From assembly GCA_024698345.1 (NCBI GenBank), contig JAILRH010000203.1, positions 28,968 to 92,967 of the forward strand: 64,000 nt of DNA. The letters are read 5' to 3'. The number at the start of each line of letters is the position of its first letter. Position 1 is the stretch's first letter. The translations under genes were made by a program, and so were the position numbers. Below are positions 29,358 to 40,047 of this stretch, piece by piece. Source of the stretch: Lachnospiraceae bacterium. GTDB lineage: Bacteria; Bacillota; Clostridia; Lachnospirales; Lachnospiraceae. The notes under the pieces were generated by a model, which saw only the letters and a list, made by a program, of their open reading frames with translations, was not told the origin of the DNA and did no database searches.

Positions 29358-30407
29358 CTACTTCTTGAAGGTAAAGCGCATATTTTTTATGTAATCTTCA
29401 ATTCTTTTTGTTTGTCCGCTTATATGCCACTTAGGAAAGGCTCTCGACATTCTTTTTGAATTCGCCATTACCCTTTTTGTGAGAGATTCGTATTTACTGT
29501 TGAGGGCTTTCGTAAACTCTGTCCTCACATCTGACATCTCATTTTTGAACTCATCGCTTCTCTTTGAAATATTCTTTCCAAACTCTATAAATTCAACTTT
29601 AAATGCGTCGCTCTTCCTATATACACTTCTGCTAAATTCCAGAAGTTCTTCCTTCATATTGCCTTTAATTCCAGAGAATCCTTCCCTTAAATCATCACTA
29701 AAATCCATAACATTCTCTTTAAATTCATCGCTGATTCCTGCGACACTCTCTTTAAATCCATCGCTCATTTCTGCGACACTCTCTTTTAGTTCATCACTCT
29801 TCTCTGCCGCTTCAATTGCAGTCTTTCCAACTTTCTGTGTAAGATTATCACTTATTTCGTGAAGTACTTTTGCCACTCGCTCTATTTCCTTAATATCTCT
29901 TGTAATGCCAATAACAGTCTTGTATGTAACAATCAAATCGCAAATCATTGCTATCGCACATACAATCAATATAAATACTCCAAGATAAAAAGGCACATGG
30001 GCAACCAACTTGTAAACTATAGCATGAAAATATCTAACTGCAAATACAACCGCAATTCCCCACAAAATACAGAATTTAAGACATATATATCCGTTCAGAT
30101 TAAAGGGTTCCTCTGAATAATCCCACCATCGCATATGAAACAGTTTGTCCAAGGCCCATCCCCCAAACAACTCTATCACCGTTGCAATTATTATTCCTCC
30201 AAAGAACAAAAGCCACTTGTTATCTATTACCGGTGACAGCAGTGTCAAAACTCCTACCATTCCAAATCCATATATCGGACATACCGGCCCGTTTAAAAAT
30301 CCTCTGTTAATCAATTGTCCCTTAGCCACACCCTGATATGTCACCTCCAGGCACCAGCCGAGAAATGAGTAAATAAAGAAATATGCAACCAAATAATAAA
30401 ACCACAT
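29358..30407 (-). CDS. Putative ABC-transporter type IV (CmpB-like) membrane protein with C-terminal heptad-like repeats
   Basis: SFLGWCLEVTYQGVAKGQLINRGFLNGPVCPIYGFG signature; repeated SDELKES/SDGFKES/SDEFKEN. Confidence 0.8.
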   Translation of the reverse strand: MWFYYLVAYFFIYSFLGWCLEVTYQGVAKGQLINRGFLNGPVCPIYGFGMVGVLTLLSPVIDNKWLLFFGGIIIATVIELFGGWALDKLFHMRWWDYSEEPFNLNGYICLKFCILWGIAVVFAVRYFHAIVYKLVAHVPFYLGVFILIVCAIAMICDLIVTYKTVIGITRDIKEIERVAKVLHEISDNLTQKVGKTAIEAAEKSDELKESVAEMSDGFKESVAGISDEFKENVMDFSDDLREGFSGIKGNMKEELLEFSRSVYRKSDAFKVEFIEFGKNISKRSDEFKNEMSDVRTEFTKALNSKYESLTKRVMANSKRMSRAFPKWHISGQTKRIEDYIKNMRFTFKK

Positions 30408-30628
30408 GTCAGTCCACCTCGATTTCAATAATAGTTCAAGAACGCCTCAGCGTTCCTGCTTCTCAGTTATTAATTGTCATGTTCACTGTTATTATTATAC
30501 TTCAAAATGCATAAAAAATGCACAGTCAACTAATCTTTTTGAATTACACTTCACTCTGATTACCTGACTGTGCATAATTATTTATAGTTGTCATTTATAG
30601 TTGTCATTTATTTTTGCAATATATCATA

Positions 30629-32656
30629 TCACAATAATCCTGCGCCAAATACTCCTGCAAACACAAGAGATACAATAGTCATAAGCTTAATAAGAATATT
30701 GATTGAAGGTCCGGAAGTATCTTTGAAAGGATCTCCCACAGTATCGCCAACTACTGCTGCCTTATGCGGTTCGCTTCCTTTTCCTCCTTCAGCACCACCT
30801 TCTATATATTTCTTGGCATTATCCCATGCTCCACCTGCATTTGCCATAAATATAGCCATCATTACTCCACTCACAAGAGAACCTGCAAGCATTCCTCCAA
30901 GAGCTTTAGATCCAAGTAAAAATCCCATTGCAAGCGGTGATAATACCGCAAGTACTCCAGGAACTATCATCTCATGCAAAGCTGCTGTGGTTGATATTGA
31001 TACGCAGGTCTTGTAATCAGGTTTCTCAGTGCCCTTAAGAATTCCCGGCTTTTCTCTGAACTGTCTTCTCACTTCTTCAATCATCTTATTTGCCGCTTTT
31101 CCAACAGATGACATAGTGAGGGCTGAAAACATAAACGGAAGCATACCTCCAACAAACAGTCCCACAACAACTCTGGGATCTAAAATATTGATTCCATCTT
31201 TTGAAATTCCTGCTGTCTCTGCATAGGAAACAAACAATGACAATGCCGTCAGTGCAGCAGAGCCAATTGCAAACCCTTTTCCAATGGCCGCTGTAGTATT
31301 TCCAACCGCATCCAACTTGTCAGTAATATTTCTGACAGACTCATCAAGTTCTGACATCTCCGCAATACCACCTGCATTATCTGCAATTGGTCCGTATGCA
31401 TCGACTGCAACAGTCATTCCCGTAGTTGAAAGCATTCCTACTGCGGCAAGTGCTATTCCATACATTCCACAGAAATAATGCGCCATAAGAATACCAATAG
31501 CAATAACAACTATAGGCATACATGTAGACTTCATTCCTACCGATAGTCCGCTGATAATATTTGTTGCAGCGCCTGTGTTGGAACTCTTAGCAATCTCTTT
31601 TACACTTCCATGCTTTTCTGATGTATAAATTTCCGTAATTTTTCCGATTATAACTCCCACTGCAAGGCCCGCAACAATAGCTGCAAAGGCATTATATGTT
31701 CCAAAGAAAGACTTGCTTAACACAAAGGACGCGATAATAACAATAATCGATGCTGTATATTCTCCTATATTAAGGGCAAGTTGCGGATCAGATCCCTCTT
31801 TTCCTCTCACAAAGAAAGTTGCAATAATCGATCCGACGATACCTATTGCCGCAAGTACCAACGGGAACAATGCCCCACCCAGTTCTATCTTACTCTCTAC
31901 TGCATTAGTGACAAGTCCAAGGGTGACGGCTGACACCAGTGCACCGACATAGCTCTCAAACAAATCCGCACCCATGCCGGCAACATCTCCAACGTTATCA
32001 CCAACATTATCCGCTATAACTGCCGGATTTCTCGGATCATCTTCAGGAATTCCCGCCTCAACTTTTCCAACCAAATCCGCTCCCACATCTGCAGCTTTGG
32101 TATATATTCCGCCACCTACTCTGGCAAACAGCGCAATGGACGATGCTCCAAGACTAAATCCGGTAAGAATACTGATTGACTCCGGTGTTACATCACCACC
32201 TTGTCTAAAATATACAATTGCAAAAATACATCCAAGTCCTAAAATACCAAGTCCCACTACCGATAATCCCATAACAGCTCCGCCGGAAAAAGCAATCTTA
32301 AGTGCCTTATTCATGCCTCCGTCTTTTGCTGCTTTTGCAGTTCTGACATTTGCCTTTGTGGCAACATTCATTCCGAAATAACCTGACATGGTAGAAAAAA
32401 CAGTTCCAACCAAAAAGCACATAGCTGTAATCCAATTAACTCCAAAACCTATTACCGCAAAAAGGATAAATATAAAAAATATCAGTATCCTGTACTCTGC
32501 ATACAAAAAGGCCTTTGCACCCTCTGCGATGGCATCTGCTATCTCTCTCATGTGCTCATTTCCGACCGGCGCTTTCGAAATAACAGCAGTTTTGATGAAT
32601 GCAAAAACAAGTGCAAGTGCACCGGCAATAGGAGCCAGTAACAACAAATATTCCAT
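30629..32656 (-). CDS. hppA: Membrane-bound proton/sodium-translocating pyrophosphatase
   Basis: Multi-[76 protein letters not shown] ggaggtgac upstream of 32656. Confidence 0.97.
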   Translation of the reverse strand: MEYLLLLAPIAGALALVFAFIKTAVISKAPVGNEHMREIADAIAEGAKAFLYAEYRILIFFIFILFAVIGFGVNWITAMCFLVGTVFSTMSGYFGMNVATKANVRTAKAAKDGGMNKALKIAFSGGAVMGLSVVGLGILGLGCIFAIVYFRQGGDVTPESISILTGFSLGASSIALFARVGGGIYTKAADVGADLVGKVEAGIPEDDPRNPAVIADNVGDNVGDVAGMGADLFESYVGALVSAVTLGLVTNAVESKIELGGALFPLVLAAIGIVGSIIATFFVRGKEGSDPQLALNIGEYTASIIVIIASFVLSKSFFGTYNAFAAIVAGLAVGVIIGKITEIYTSEKHGSVKEIAKSSNTGAATNIISGLSVGMKSTCMPIVVIAIGILMAHYFCGMYGIALAAVGMLSTTGMTVAVDAYGPIADNAGGIAEMSELDESVRNITDKLDAVGNTTAAIGKGFAIGSAALTALSLFVSYAETAGISKDGINILDPRVVVGLFVGGMLPFMFSALTMSSVGKAANKMIEEVRRQFREKPGILKGTEKPDYKTCVSISTTAALHEMIVPGVLAVLSPLAMGFLLGSKALGGMLAGSLVSGVMMAIFMANAGGAWDNAKKYIEGGAEGGKGSEPHKAAVVGDTVGDPFKDTSGPSINILIKLMTIVSLVFAGVFGAGLL

Positions 32657-32760
32657 ACCTGTCACCTCCGTCTTTTCATAATTCAATTATCCGATGTAAA
32701 CTATTAATATTATAGCACTTTTTTATTGCTTTTGTCCCTATATTTTTATACAAATCACAA

Positions 32761-32805
32761 AAACCGTACTCTTGTTTCAAGATCGTATCACGGCCGCCAA
32801 ATGCA
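32761..32805. repeat. Interspersed repeat copy related to 63739-63785
   Basis: AAACCGTACTCTTGTTTCAAGATCGTATCACGGCCGCCAAATGCA. Confidence 0.75.
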
Positions 32806-32814
32806 AACAAAAAA

Positions 32815-32850
32815 GGATGTTGTACAAAAATAGCAAATCGTACAACATCC
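32815..32850 (-). terminator. Intrinsic terminator
   Basis: GGATGTTGTAC...GTACAACATCC hairpin followed by TTTTTTG on the minus strand. Confidence 0.8.
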
Positions 32851-32907
32851 CATTCAACTTCAATAATTTGTTAGAAATATTACTAATACTTCATTTGATT
32901 GTCATAA

Positions 32908-33321
32908 TTATAGGAATAATTCTCTAAAATCCTCGTTTGTGAAAGCAACTCCATCGATTACAAAAAACATATTCTTCTTTGGAAGGATAAGTTTTGTCTT
33001 CTCATATGCTATAACATGATTCTGTTCTCCGTCTTCAATAGAGTAACCAATCGGAAAATCATATGTTTTTGAATATGCATATAACTTTATTCCGTCTTCC
33101 TTTTTCTCAACTTTGTATACTGTGACAATACAATAGTAATAATACAAAAATGCAACAATTCCAAGGATTATTGCTGTAGAAAGGAATTTAAGAAATCCAC
33201 CTGCTATACTACCTGAAGTAACAATTCCGATTAAATTAATAACAAGCCAAACTATTCCGAATACTTTTAAAACTTTATCAATTACAGATAAAACTTCAAA
33301 CAACTTCTGTTTCTCTACCAT
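32908..33321 (-). CDS. Small two-TM hypothetical protein
   Basis: 137-aa ORF with two hydrophobic segments and its own terminator. Confidence 0.65.
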   Translation of the reverse strand: MVEKQKLFEVLSVIDKVLKVFGIVWLVINLIGIVTSGSIAGGFLKFLSTAIILGIVAFLYYYYCIVTVYKVEKKEDGIKLYAYSKTYDFPIGYSIEDGEQNHVIAYEKTKLILPKKNMFFVIDGVAFTNEDFRELFL

Positions 33322-33548
33322 TTTCTTCTCCTCGATTATATGTTAATTTGCATATCTGTCATTTTTCAATACTCTGATTTATTTTAATACATAATATAAA
33401 ATAAATCAAATAAAAAGTGTATTTTTTGCGAATGCGAACCAACTCTAAGATTTAGCCTTTTACTATATCCCCACAATATGTTATACTGACTAATGTATTA
33501 ATTTTTGGATTGATACATCAGGACTGAATAATATGAAAGGAGTAATAT

Positions 33549-34007
33549 ATGAAACACGAATTAGATCATATTGATGAACAAATAATTAATTTGTTACATG
33601 ACAATGCCCGTATCCCCCTAAAAGCAATTGCCAATCAGGTTTTCCTGTCTTCACCGGCCGTATCAGCCAGAATTGAAAGACTGGAAAAAGCAGGTATAAT
33701 TCTTGGTTACAACGCCAGACTCAATCCTGCCGAACTTGGTTATCACATTAAGGCATTTATCAATTTAGAAGTTAAGCCGGGGCAGAAAGCCGACTTTTAT
33801 CCTTACATAAAGAGTTGTAATAATGTTGTTGAATGTAACTGCGTTACAGGTGATTATTCAATGCTTATTGAGGTAATGTTTAAAAGCACTGATGAACTGG
33901 ATCATTTTATTGGTGATTTACAGAAATTTGGCAGTACAAAGACCCAGATTGTTTTCTCCACTTCCGTTGAACACCGCGGTATTCCGGTTCAGCAGATTGA
34001 AGAATAA
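33549..34007 (+). CDS. Lrp/AsnC family transcriptional regulator
   Basis: LDHIDEQIINLLHDNARIPLKAIANQVFLSSPAVSARIERLEKAGIILGY; C-terminal RAM domain. Confidence 0.93.
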   Translation: MKHELDHIDEQIINLLHDNARIPLKAIANQVFLSSPAVSARIERLEKAGIILGYNARLNPAELGYHIKAFINLEVKPGQKADFYPYIKSCNNVVECNCVTGDYSMLIEVMFKSTDELDHFIGDLQKFGSTKTQIVFSTSVEHRGIPVQQIEE

Positions 34008-34042
34008 CAGACAACAATGATTGTTTTTAAATTATAGTTTTA

Positions 34043-34081
34043 AAAAAAGTAGGATTTGCTTATGCATCTCCTACTTTTTTT
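34043..34081. terminator. Bidirectional intrinsic terminator between convergent genes
   Basis: AAAAAAAGTAGGA...TCCTACTTTTTTT. Confidence 0.85.
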
Positions 34082-34093
34082 CTTCAATTTTCT

Positions 34094-35836
34094 TTAATTT
34101 TCATCAGATGGAGATTGCTTCTCATCTTTCTTGTCCTGAGGTCTTTCTATGGATTCATTACTTATGACTATTCGCTTTGCTGTCTTTCGCTCCTTAGCCA
34201 TGAATTCAGTGTCATTAACTTTTTCATATTCACTTTCACCGTAACCGTAAGAACCTCCATAGCCCTTTCCGTAACCGTAACCGTAGCCGTAACCATAGCC
34301 ATATCCATAACCATAGCCGTAGCCTCTTCCATATCCATAGCCATAACCTCTTCCGTAGCCATAGCCCCTGCCATAACCATAATTAAGTCCCACTGAACCG
34401 ATACTGTCATTTAGAACACTTCCTAAAATCGGTTTCTTTGTATATGACAATTCCTGAAGAACATCCAATATGGTATTAACTTTTGCAAAATCTTCCCTGA
34501 CAACATATATAGATGCATCAACATACTTTGAAAGTGCAACTGCATCTGCAACTCCGGAACATGCCGGTGCGTCGATAATAACGTAATCGGCAACTGCTTT
34601 ACACTGTTCAAGGATATTTTCCATCTTTGTTGAGTTAATGTGCTCTATTGGATTCGGCGTTGGCTTATCCGCTGCAATCAAAACCACTCTTGTATCGGCA
34701 ATATTCATAAGTGCATCTTTGAGACTTACTTTTTTATCGAGAAACTCTTTCATATCGTAAGATATGCCCTTCACTCCCGAAAGTTCTCTAAGTGATGGAT
34801 TTCTCAGGTCACCATCAATAAGCATTACCCTTTTTCCAAACTTGGACAATGTAAGTGCAAGATTTACAGAAAATGTGCTCTTTCCCTCTTTAGGCAGGGT
34901 ACTTGTAACAAGGAGCACTTTATAATCATTGCTCTGCATGTCTTTCTCAATTCTTGTACTAATACTTCTAATAGCCTCTAAGTATCTAAAGCCAATCTTT
35001 TTGTCAAGAATCAGCTGCTTTCCACTGTCTTTATCCTGTTCTCTCACTCTGGCATTTCTGCTGACAGAACATATTATTCGTTTATACATTGATGGTTTCT
35101 TAATTGTCTCTTTTGTACCATCTTCTTTTAATTTTGGAACCATTGCATTTGGTAATGCACCGTAGCACTTAAGACTTATGTAATCCTCAATATCTTCTCT
35201 CGACTGAATTGTCTTTACAAAGAATCCGAAAATCACCACAGGAATCATCGCTATAGCAATTCCTACCAAAACAAAAATAATCATAGTTCTATAAAAAGAA
35301 AACGGATTGATTGCTTTTGTAGGAACTGTAGGTTCCTCTAATACAGTAAGTTTGGTATCTCCCAAAACAAACTGCGCCACACTGGAATAATTCTTCATTA
35401 CTGAAAGAAGAATATTATATGCATCATCAGGATTTGAACTTTGAACCTCCAATGTCAGGATATTAGTTCCTTCCAGTACTGAAGATAATATCTGTCCATT
35501 GAGATATGGAACCCCCATATCCTTTCTTATTACCTCATAAAACAAGTCATTATTTATCAGATAATTAAAGGATACTCCCAGTTCTTTTGCAAGTTCTTCA
35601 TCATTGGTGCGGGACAAATCCTTGTCTCCACTGTAAGTTGGAGCTGTAATGGAAATAGTTGCTTTTGAACTATATATAGGGACATATGTAGCTTTTGCTC
35701 TCTTATATCCCAGTGCACCAAACATAATAATAAGTATAAAAAATAACCACCAGAACTGAATCACGCCGGCAATAATCTTGTCCAGCATATCAGCAATACT
35801 CAGTTCTTCAACGTTTTCCTGTGTATTATTATCCAT
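34094..35836 (-). CDS. Wzc-like fused chain-length determinant/BY-kinase with long Gly-Tyr-rich tail
   Basis: Wzz-like N-terminus with two TMs; VTSTLPKEGKSTFSVNLAL Walker A; VMLIDGDLRNP; YVIIDAPACSG; tail GLNYGYGRGYGYGRGYGYGYGRGYGYGYGYGYGYGYGYGYGKGYGGSYGYGESEYE. Confidence 0.92.
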   Translation of the reverse strand: MDNNTQENVEELSIADMLDKIIAGVIQFWWLFFILIIMFGALGYKRAKATYVPIYSSKATISITAPTYSGDKDLSRTNDEELAKELGVSFNYLINNDLFYEVIRKDMGVPYLNGQILSSVLEGTNILTLEVQSSNPDDAYNILLSVMKNYSSVAQFVLGDTKLTVLEEPTVPTKAINPFSFYRTMIIFVLVGIAIAMIPVVIFGFFVKTIQSREDIEDYISLKCYGALPNAMVPKLKEDGTKETIKKPSMYKRIICSVSRNARVREQDKDSGKQLILDKKIGFRYLEAIRSISTRIEKDMQSNDYKVLLVTSTLPKEGKSTFSVNLALTLSKFGKRVMLIDGDLRNPSLRELSGVKGISYDMKEFLDKKVSLKDALMNIADTRVVLIAADKPTPNPIEHINSTKMENILEQCKAVADYVIIDAPACSGVADAVALSKYVDASIYVVREDFAKVNTILDVLQELSYTKKPILGSVLNDSIGSVGLNYGYGRGYGYGRGYGYGYGRGYGYGYGYGYGYGYGYGYGKGYGGSYGYGESEYEKVNDTEFMAKERKTAKRIVISNESIERPQDKKDEKQSPSDEN

Positions 35837-37241
35837 GCTGCACCTCCATTATCTGATTGTATTTAGCGTAATCCCTGTTACCGTTTGGCACAGATATATT
35901 CTTGAAATCATTTAGTATGCAACCAAGGAATTTGGAATTTGCATCTTCCAGAATATTTATACTATTTCTAACATCATACTTAAAACTGAAATCATGTCGC
36001 ACTACCAGCAATGTAAAATCTACCATATCTGCCATAGCTTCAGCATCTGAAATCATCGCCATTGGCGGTGTATCAACAATAACATAATCTGCCATCTTAG
36101 ACAGTGTATTAACCAAATCTCTCATCGCTTCAGATTTGACATACTCGTATGAACTTGAATGTCCCTTGCATGACATAACTATTCCAAGACCTTTAATCTG
36201 TTCGCGACAAATGACTTCTTCCAATGTCTTTTTACCCTGAAGAAGTTCTATATAATCAACAACATTTTCTTTCTTAATGTCGAGAAGTTTGTACAAGGCA
36301 GGTTTTCTGAGATCTCCATCTAAAAGAATAACTGACTTTCCTTCCCTTACAAGGGAAAGTGCCAGATTTACTGCAACAGTACTCTTTCCTTCATTCTCGC
36401 AGGCGCTGGAAATCATGAATACATTCTTATTCTCCCTGCGTTCATGCTCATATTCCATCTTAACACGCACATTATTTATAGCTTCTATGAAGTTGAAGCT
36501 AATAATTGGACTGGTAATAAGAATACTCTTTACATTATTTTTAATCTTTGCCTTAAAAGTCTTATTCTTTTTTTCATGGCCGATAGTTCCGTAATGAACT
36601 GTCCCCAACTGATTTTCAAACATATAGTCAGTCTTCACCGTATCTCTGAGAATACTCAAAAATGCCACAAGCGCCATCATCAGTAATGCCGCAATTCCTC
36701 CTGCCATCAGAGATTTGTACCTTGCAACAGTTGCATTATCCGGATACTCGGCAATCTTTGGAGCCTTAAGTTCTTCAAAAATTGCATCCTCATTGAGGTA
36801 CTGCGATAAATCACCGTAGTTCTTCATTATGTATCTGATTATTAAAAAGGACTCCATTGGACTTGGCGATGTAACCTTCATAGTCATAATATTGGTCTCA
36901 TCGGTGTTCTCAACTACGACAGTTGCGTCCCATGGTACATCTCCAAGTGAATGAACCACCCTCTTTATCATAATATCCTGATTCACCAATCCCTTGAATG
37001 AAGTGATTGCATTTCTTGCTATAAGTTTATCGGTTCGTCTGTATCCCGTACTTTCCTTTGGTGTAACAACGTATACTGCCGATGAAGTATACTCCGGCTG
37101 ATACGTACTTCTGATTACAGTATAGGTTGCCATTATGCCTATAAAGCCAGCTAACAGAATTACCCACCAGTTCCTGATAATATCCCTCAGAATACTGTAT
37201 ATATTTATATTATTAACATTAAAAATACTGTTATTATTCAT
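35829..37241 (-). CDS. Second Wzc-like fused chain-length determinant/BY-kinase, no GY tail
   Basis: SSACENEGKSTVAVNLALSLVREGKSVILLDGDLRKPAL, YVIVDTPPMA; 8-nt overlap with next gene. Confidence 0.92.
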   Translation of the reverse strand: MNNNSIFNVNNINIYSILRDIIRNWWVILLAGFIGIMATYTVIRSTYQPEYTSSAVYVVTPKESTGYRRTDKLIARNAITSFKGLVNQDIMIKRVVHSLGDVPWDATVVVENTDETNIMTMKVTSPSPMESFLIIRYIMKNYGDLSQYLNEDAIFEELKAPKIAEYPDNATVARYKSLMAGGIAALLMMALVAFLSILRDTVKTDYMFENQLGTVHYGTIGHEKKNKTFKAKIKNNVKSILITSPIISFNFIEAINNVRVKMEYEHERRENKNVFMISSACENEGKSTVAVNLALSLVREGKSVILLDGDLRKPALYKLLDIKKENVVDYIELLQGKKTLEEVICREQIKGLGIVMSCKGHSSSYEYVKSEAMRDLVNTLSKMADYVIVDTPPMAMISDAEAMADMVDFTLLVVRHDFSFKYDVRNSINILEDANSKFLGCILNDFKNISVPNGNRDYAKYNQIMEVQHG

Positions 37242-37295
37242 ATTTTCTCCCGCTGACACCGAAGTCCTCTTTTGTTATTTTCATCATCACTTTCC

Positions 37296-38141
37296 TTATT
37301 CAAGAACCACCACTGTCAGATAACCTCTTCCCTCATTGTCTTCAGAATCTTTAAATTTATATGTTACATGGTAAAATCCATCCTGATTTGTATCAACTGA
37401 AGTCTTCTCGACTTTTACTGATTTAACATCGATTGGGTTACCCTTATAGTCAACTACCTTTTCAATATTGTCTAATGGATTATAATCTGTTCCCTTATTT
37501 ATGTAAACAATATTATTCTTCAACTGAATAACCGGCTCTAAATTATTTTTTTCTTTTACAACTACTACAGCCTGAAGTTTTGATGTATCACCAAGGGAGT
37601 TTGTAACCTGTGCAGTCACGGTATAAGTCCCCGCCGTCTTGGTAGATACGGAACTTGAAAGTAATTTTACATTGTTTGTGATATCTCCACCGTTTTCCTT
37701 ATTGTCATAGCAATCAACTGCTCCGATAATATCCGTAGTATCAATATTCTGTCCCATATACAGACACAATTGCTGCGACAAAGTAAATCTAGGAGATACA
37801 TAATCAGTAAACTCTATCATTCTTGATACTCTGGCAATATGGTTGTCGGAATCAGATACTGCATATGTAATCTTACACTGATGACCCTGTATGAACTTTG
37901 AAATTTCTTCAACTGTAATCTGAGAAGTCAAATCTCCATCCTTTTTGTCATATGCAGTTACTCCGGTTCTAAGTTCTTCTTCTGATGCATTAACACTTAC
38001 CTTAAATACATCATCCGGATTCTGCACCGAAAACTCCGGCATAGTCTGATCTACATTTATTCTTATCTGGTAAAAATTATATGAAAAAATGCAGGTAACT
38101 ATAGCAAATATAATTGCCGTAACAATTCTAATTAATCTCAT
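37296..38141 (-). CDS. Secreted/membrane protein with DUF5011/Ig-like domains
   Basis: N-terminal TM; repeats of VNASEEELRTGVTAYDKKDGDLTSQI, VDCYDNKENGGDITNNV, TAGTYTVTAQVTNSLGDTSK. Confidence 0.8.
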   Translation of the reverse strand: MRLIRIVTAIIFAIVTCIFSYNFYQIRINVDQTMPEFSVQNPDDVFKVSVNASEEELRTGVTAYDKKDGDLTSQITVEEISKFIQGHQCKITYAVSDSDNHIARVSRMIEFTDYVSPRFTLSQQLCLYMGQNIDTTDIIGAVDCYDNKENGGDITNNVKLLSSSVSTKTAGTYTVTAQVTNSLGDTSKLQAVVVVKEKNNLEPVIQLKNNIVYINKGTDYNPLDNIEKVVDYKGNPIDVKSVKVEKTSVDTNQDGFYHVTYKFKDSEDNEGRGYLTVVVLE

Positions 38142-38195
38142 CTTCCGCTCCTAATTTGAAAATAATACTCTCAACCTTCTTTGAGAAAAATAAAA

Positions 38196-38230
38196 AGGGC
38201 ATAATACACCACTGTGATACATTATACCCT
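38196..38230 (-). terminator. Intrinsic terminator downstream of thioesterase
   Basis: AGGGTATAAT...ATTATGCCCT followed by TTTTTATTTTT on the minus strand. Confidence 0.7.
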
Positions 38231-38239
38231 AAATGTCAT

Positions 38240-38395
38240 ATTCATTTCAACCTTATGCTAAAAAACCTTATGCTAAAAAACCTTTTACTCAAAATCCATG
38301 TATCTATTTTTACTGTTTATTAACTTTCTGCTCAAAAACCTTGTGCCCATTTTTTCTGTTTATTAACTTTCTGCCTAAAATCCTTCTGCTCTTCT
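38240..38395. repeat. Short tandem duplications immediately 3' of the thioesterase stop codon
   Basis: tttt(a)ctgtttattaactttctgc-ctcaaaa-cctt at ~38308 and ~38352; ccttatgctaaaaaa twice at ~38250. Confidence 0.7.
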
Positions 38396-38851
38396 GTGCT
38401 TCCTGAGTTCTCTTCGCTTCAAAGCACTTTCCCACTCTGCCTTTTCACTCTCGCTATTTAGTTCAAGCCCATACTGTATCTTTGTAGGAGTACCCCCTTC
38501 ATCCACGCACACTTCTGTAAAATATGCCCTGTTTATCTGTCTTCGCTCTCCATTTGTCACATCTTCAACATAAACATCAACGCGTATCTCCATGGAAGTA
38601 TTACCTACATAGGTTATTTTGGCGATTATTACAACTATGTCGGCAAGATAAGCACCACTTTTAAACTGAAGATTATCAACGCATGCCGTCGTTACATAAT
38701 TGCCACAATGTCTCTGGGCAGTTATTGCAGCCGCCTCATCCATCCACGCCATAAGCTTACCGCCAAAAAGTCTGTTGGCTCCATTGATATCTGAATACTG
38801 AAGACATCTTGTCCATTCCGTTATTGAATCTGATACTGATTTGTTAGTCAT
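38375..38851 (-). CDS. Acyl-CoA thioesterase (hotdog fold, YciA-like)
   Basis: ANRLFGGKLMAWMDEAAAITAQRHCGNYVTTACVDNLQFKSG. Confidence 0.88.
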   Translation of the reverse strand: MTNKSVSDSITEWTRCLQYSDINGANRLFGGKLMAWMDEAAAITAQRHCGNYVTTACVDNLQFKSGAYLADIVVIIAKITYVGNTSMEIRVDVYVEDVTNGERRQINRAYFTEVCVDEGGTPTKIQYGLELNSESEKAEWESALKRRELRKHRRAEGF

Positions 38852-38969
38852 ATCTCACCTCTATACTCTTCTAAAATCCAATTTATTATCGAATCAACAC
38901 TGTTTATACTTGACTAATTATATTTTTCCAAACAATTATTGAAATGAGAATCTCACCGATACCAAACAT

Positions 38970-39971
38970 CTATTTTTTCATAATTTTCTTTGCAGTATAT
39001 ATAAGATTCAACTTCATTGCAATATATACCAATCTGTCTTTTACCTTTCCCTTAAGAGTATTATTTCCCATATACTTTTGTACTGCGGCATAACCGTCTT
39101 TTTTATATATTTCCCAAAACATGTCATACCCTGAAGGCTTATCACATGGCTTATACAAATGAGGTTGTCTTACTCTACTCAAATCTGTAGTTTCCATTAC
39201 CATATTGTCTTTAACATCCTCAACCATTTTCTTCCCTTTTTCTGTGCTAACTAAAATAAGAGATTTTGCTTCTTCTGTTGTTTTTGAATTCCAATAATCT
39301 GCAAGTGTTATATCTGACTCTCTTTCAATACTTGTAAACTTACAACTATAACAGGATGGTTTCAGTATAAGATTCTTTAAATATATCGAATAAAACCAAT
39401 CATATTTTGTAGAAGAAGCATTATACTTTTTACCATTTTCAAAAGATATCTCCATATCCTGCTTTCTTCCCGGTTTACTTTTAGCTCTGAAATTCACTTT
39501 AACAGCTTTACTTTTATACTTTTTTTCCAAATAACGTACATAATCCTTGAAAAATCCGTTATCGCCAACACCATGGCACACAAAATCAATCAATAATAAA
39601 TTATCACCATATTCCACTTGATTCTTGGCCAAATATTTTTTTAGCGAAGCACACTGACAAGGTGTTCCTGAGAACAATACCTTATATCCAAGTTTCAGAT
39701 CATCCAACACTTTATTATTTATTCCAATAACGTTTGATCCAATATACTTTGACCCTCTCATTGGTTCACATTCTACAATACTTGTGGCTCTATAATGCAC
39801 TGCATCCAAATTTTTATTCATCTTGCAACCGTAGACAACACATTTCCCATCTTTGTCAAACCACGCCTTTATCAGTTCAGTAAAAGCGCCTCCTGAGGAA
39901 CTTGTTTTACGTATATTTCGGTCTTTACTATTTGCAATTATTGTTTCTTTTATCAATATTATATCCTCCAT
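38970..39971 (-). CDS. Coenzyme F420 hydrogenase/dehydrogenase beta-subunit (FrhB)-like protein in EPS cluster
   Basis: SSSGGAFTELIKAW..., GTPCQCASLKKYL, FVCHGVGDNGFF, CKFTSIERESDITLADYW. Confidence 0.85.
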   Translation of the reverse strand: MEDIILIKETIIANSKDRNIRKTSSSGGAFTELIKAWFDKDGKCVVYGCKMNKNLDAVHYRATSIVECEPMRGSKYIGSNVIGINNKVLDDLKLGYKVLFSGTPCQCASLKKYLAKNQVEYGDNLLLIDFVCHGVGDNGFFKDYVRYLEKKYKSKAVKVNFRAKSKPGRKQDMEISFENGKKYNASSTKYDWFYSIYLKNLILKPSCYSCKFTSIERESDITLADYWNSKTTEEAKSLILVSTEKGKKMVEDVKDNMVMETTDLSRVRQPHLYKPCDKPSGYDMFWEIYKKDGYAAVQKYMGNNTLKGKVKDRLVYIAMKLNLIYTAKKIMKK

Positions 39972-39992
39972 AGTTTTTCAAAGATTAAAAGA

Positions 39993-40020
39993 AATCAGGT
40001 GTGGATAACCACACCTGATT
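39993..40020 (-). terminator. Intrinsic terminator downstream of the Ig-repeat protein gene
   Basis: AATCAGGTGTGG-ATAA-CCACACCTGATT, followed by T-rich tract on the minus strand. Confidence 0.8.
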
Positions 40021-40047
40021 TTATATAAATAAATTATTATTTACAAA

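Noticed and set aside
34168-34410. 80-aa minus-strand Met/Thr/Ala-rich ORF
   Set aside because: Alternative frame of the Gly-Tyr hexanucleotide repeat in the BY-kinase gene
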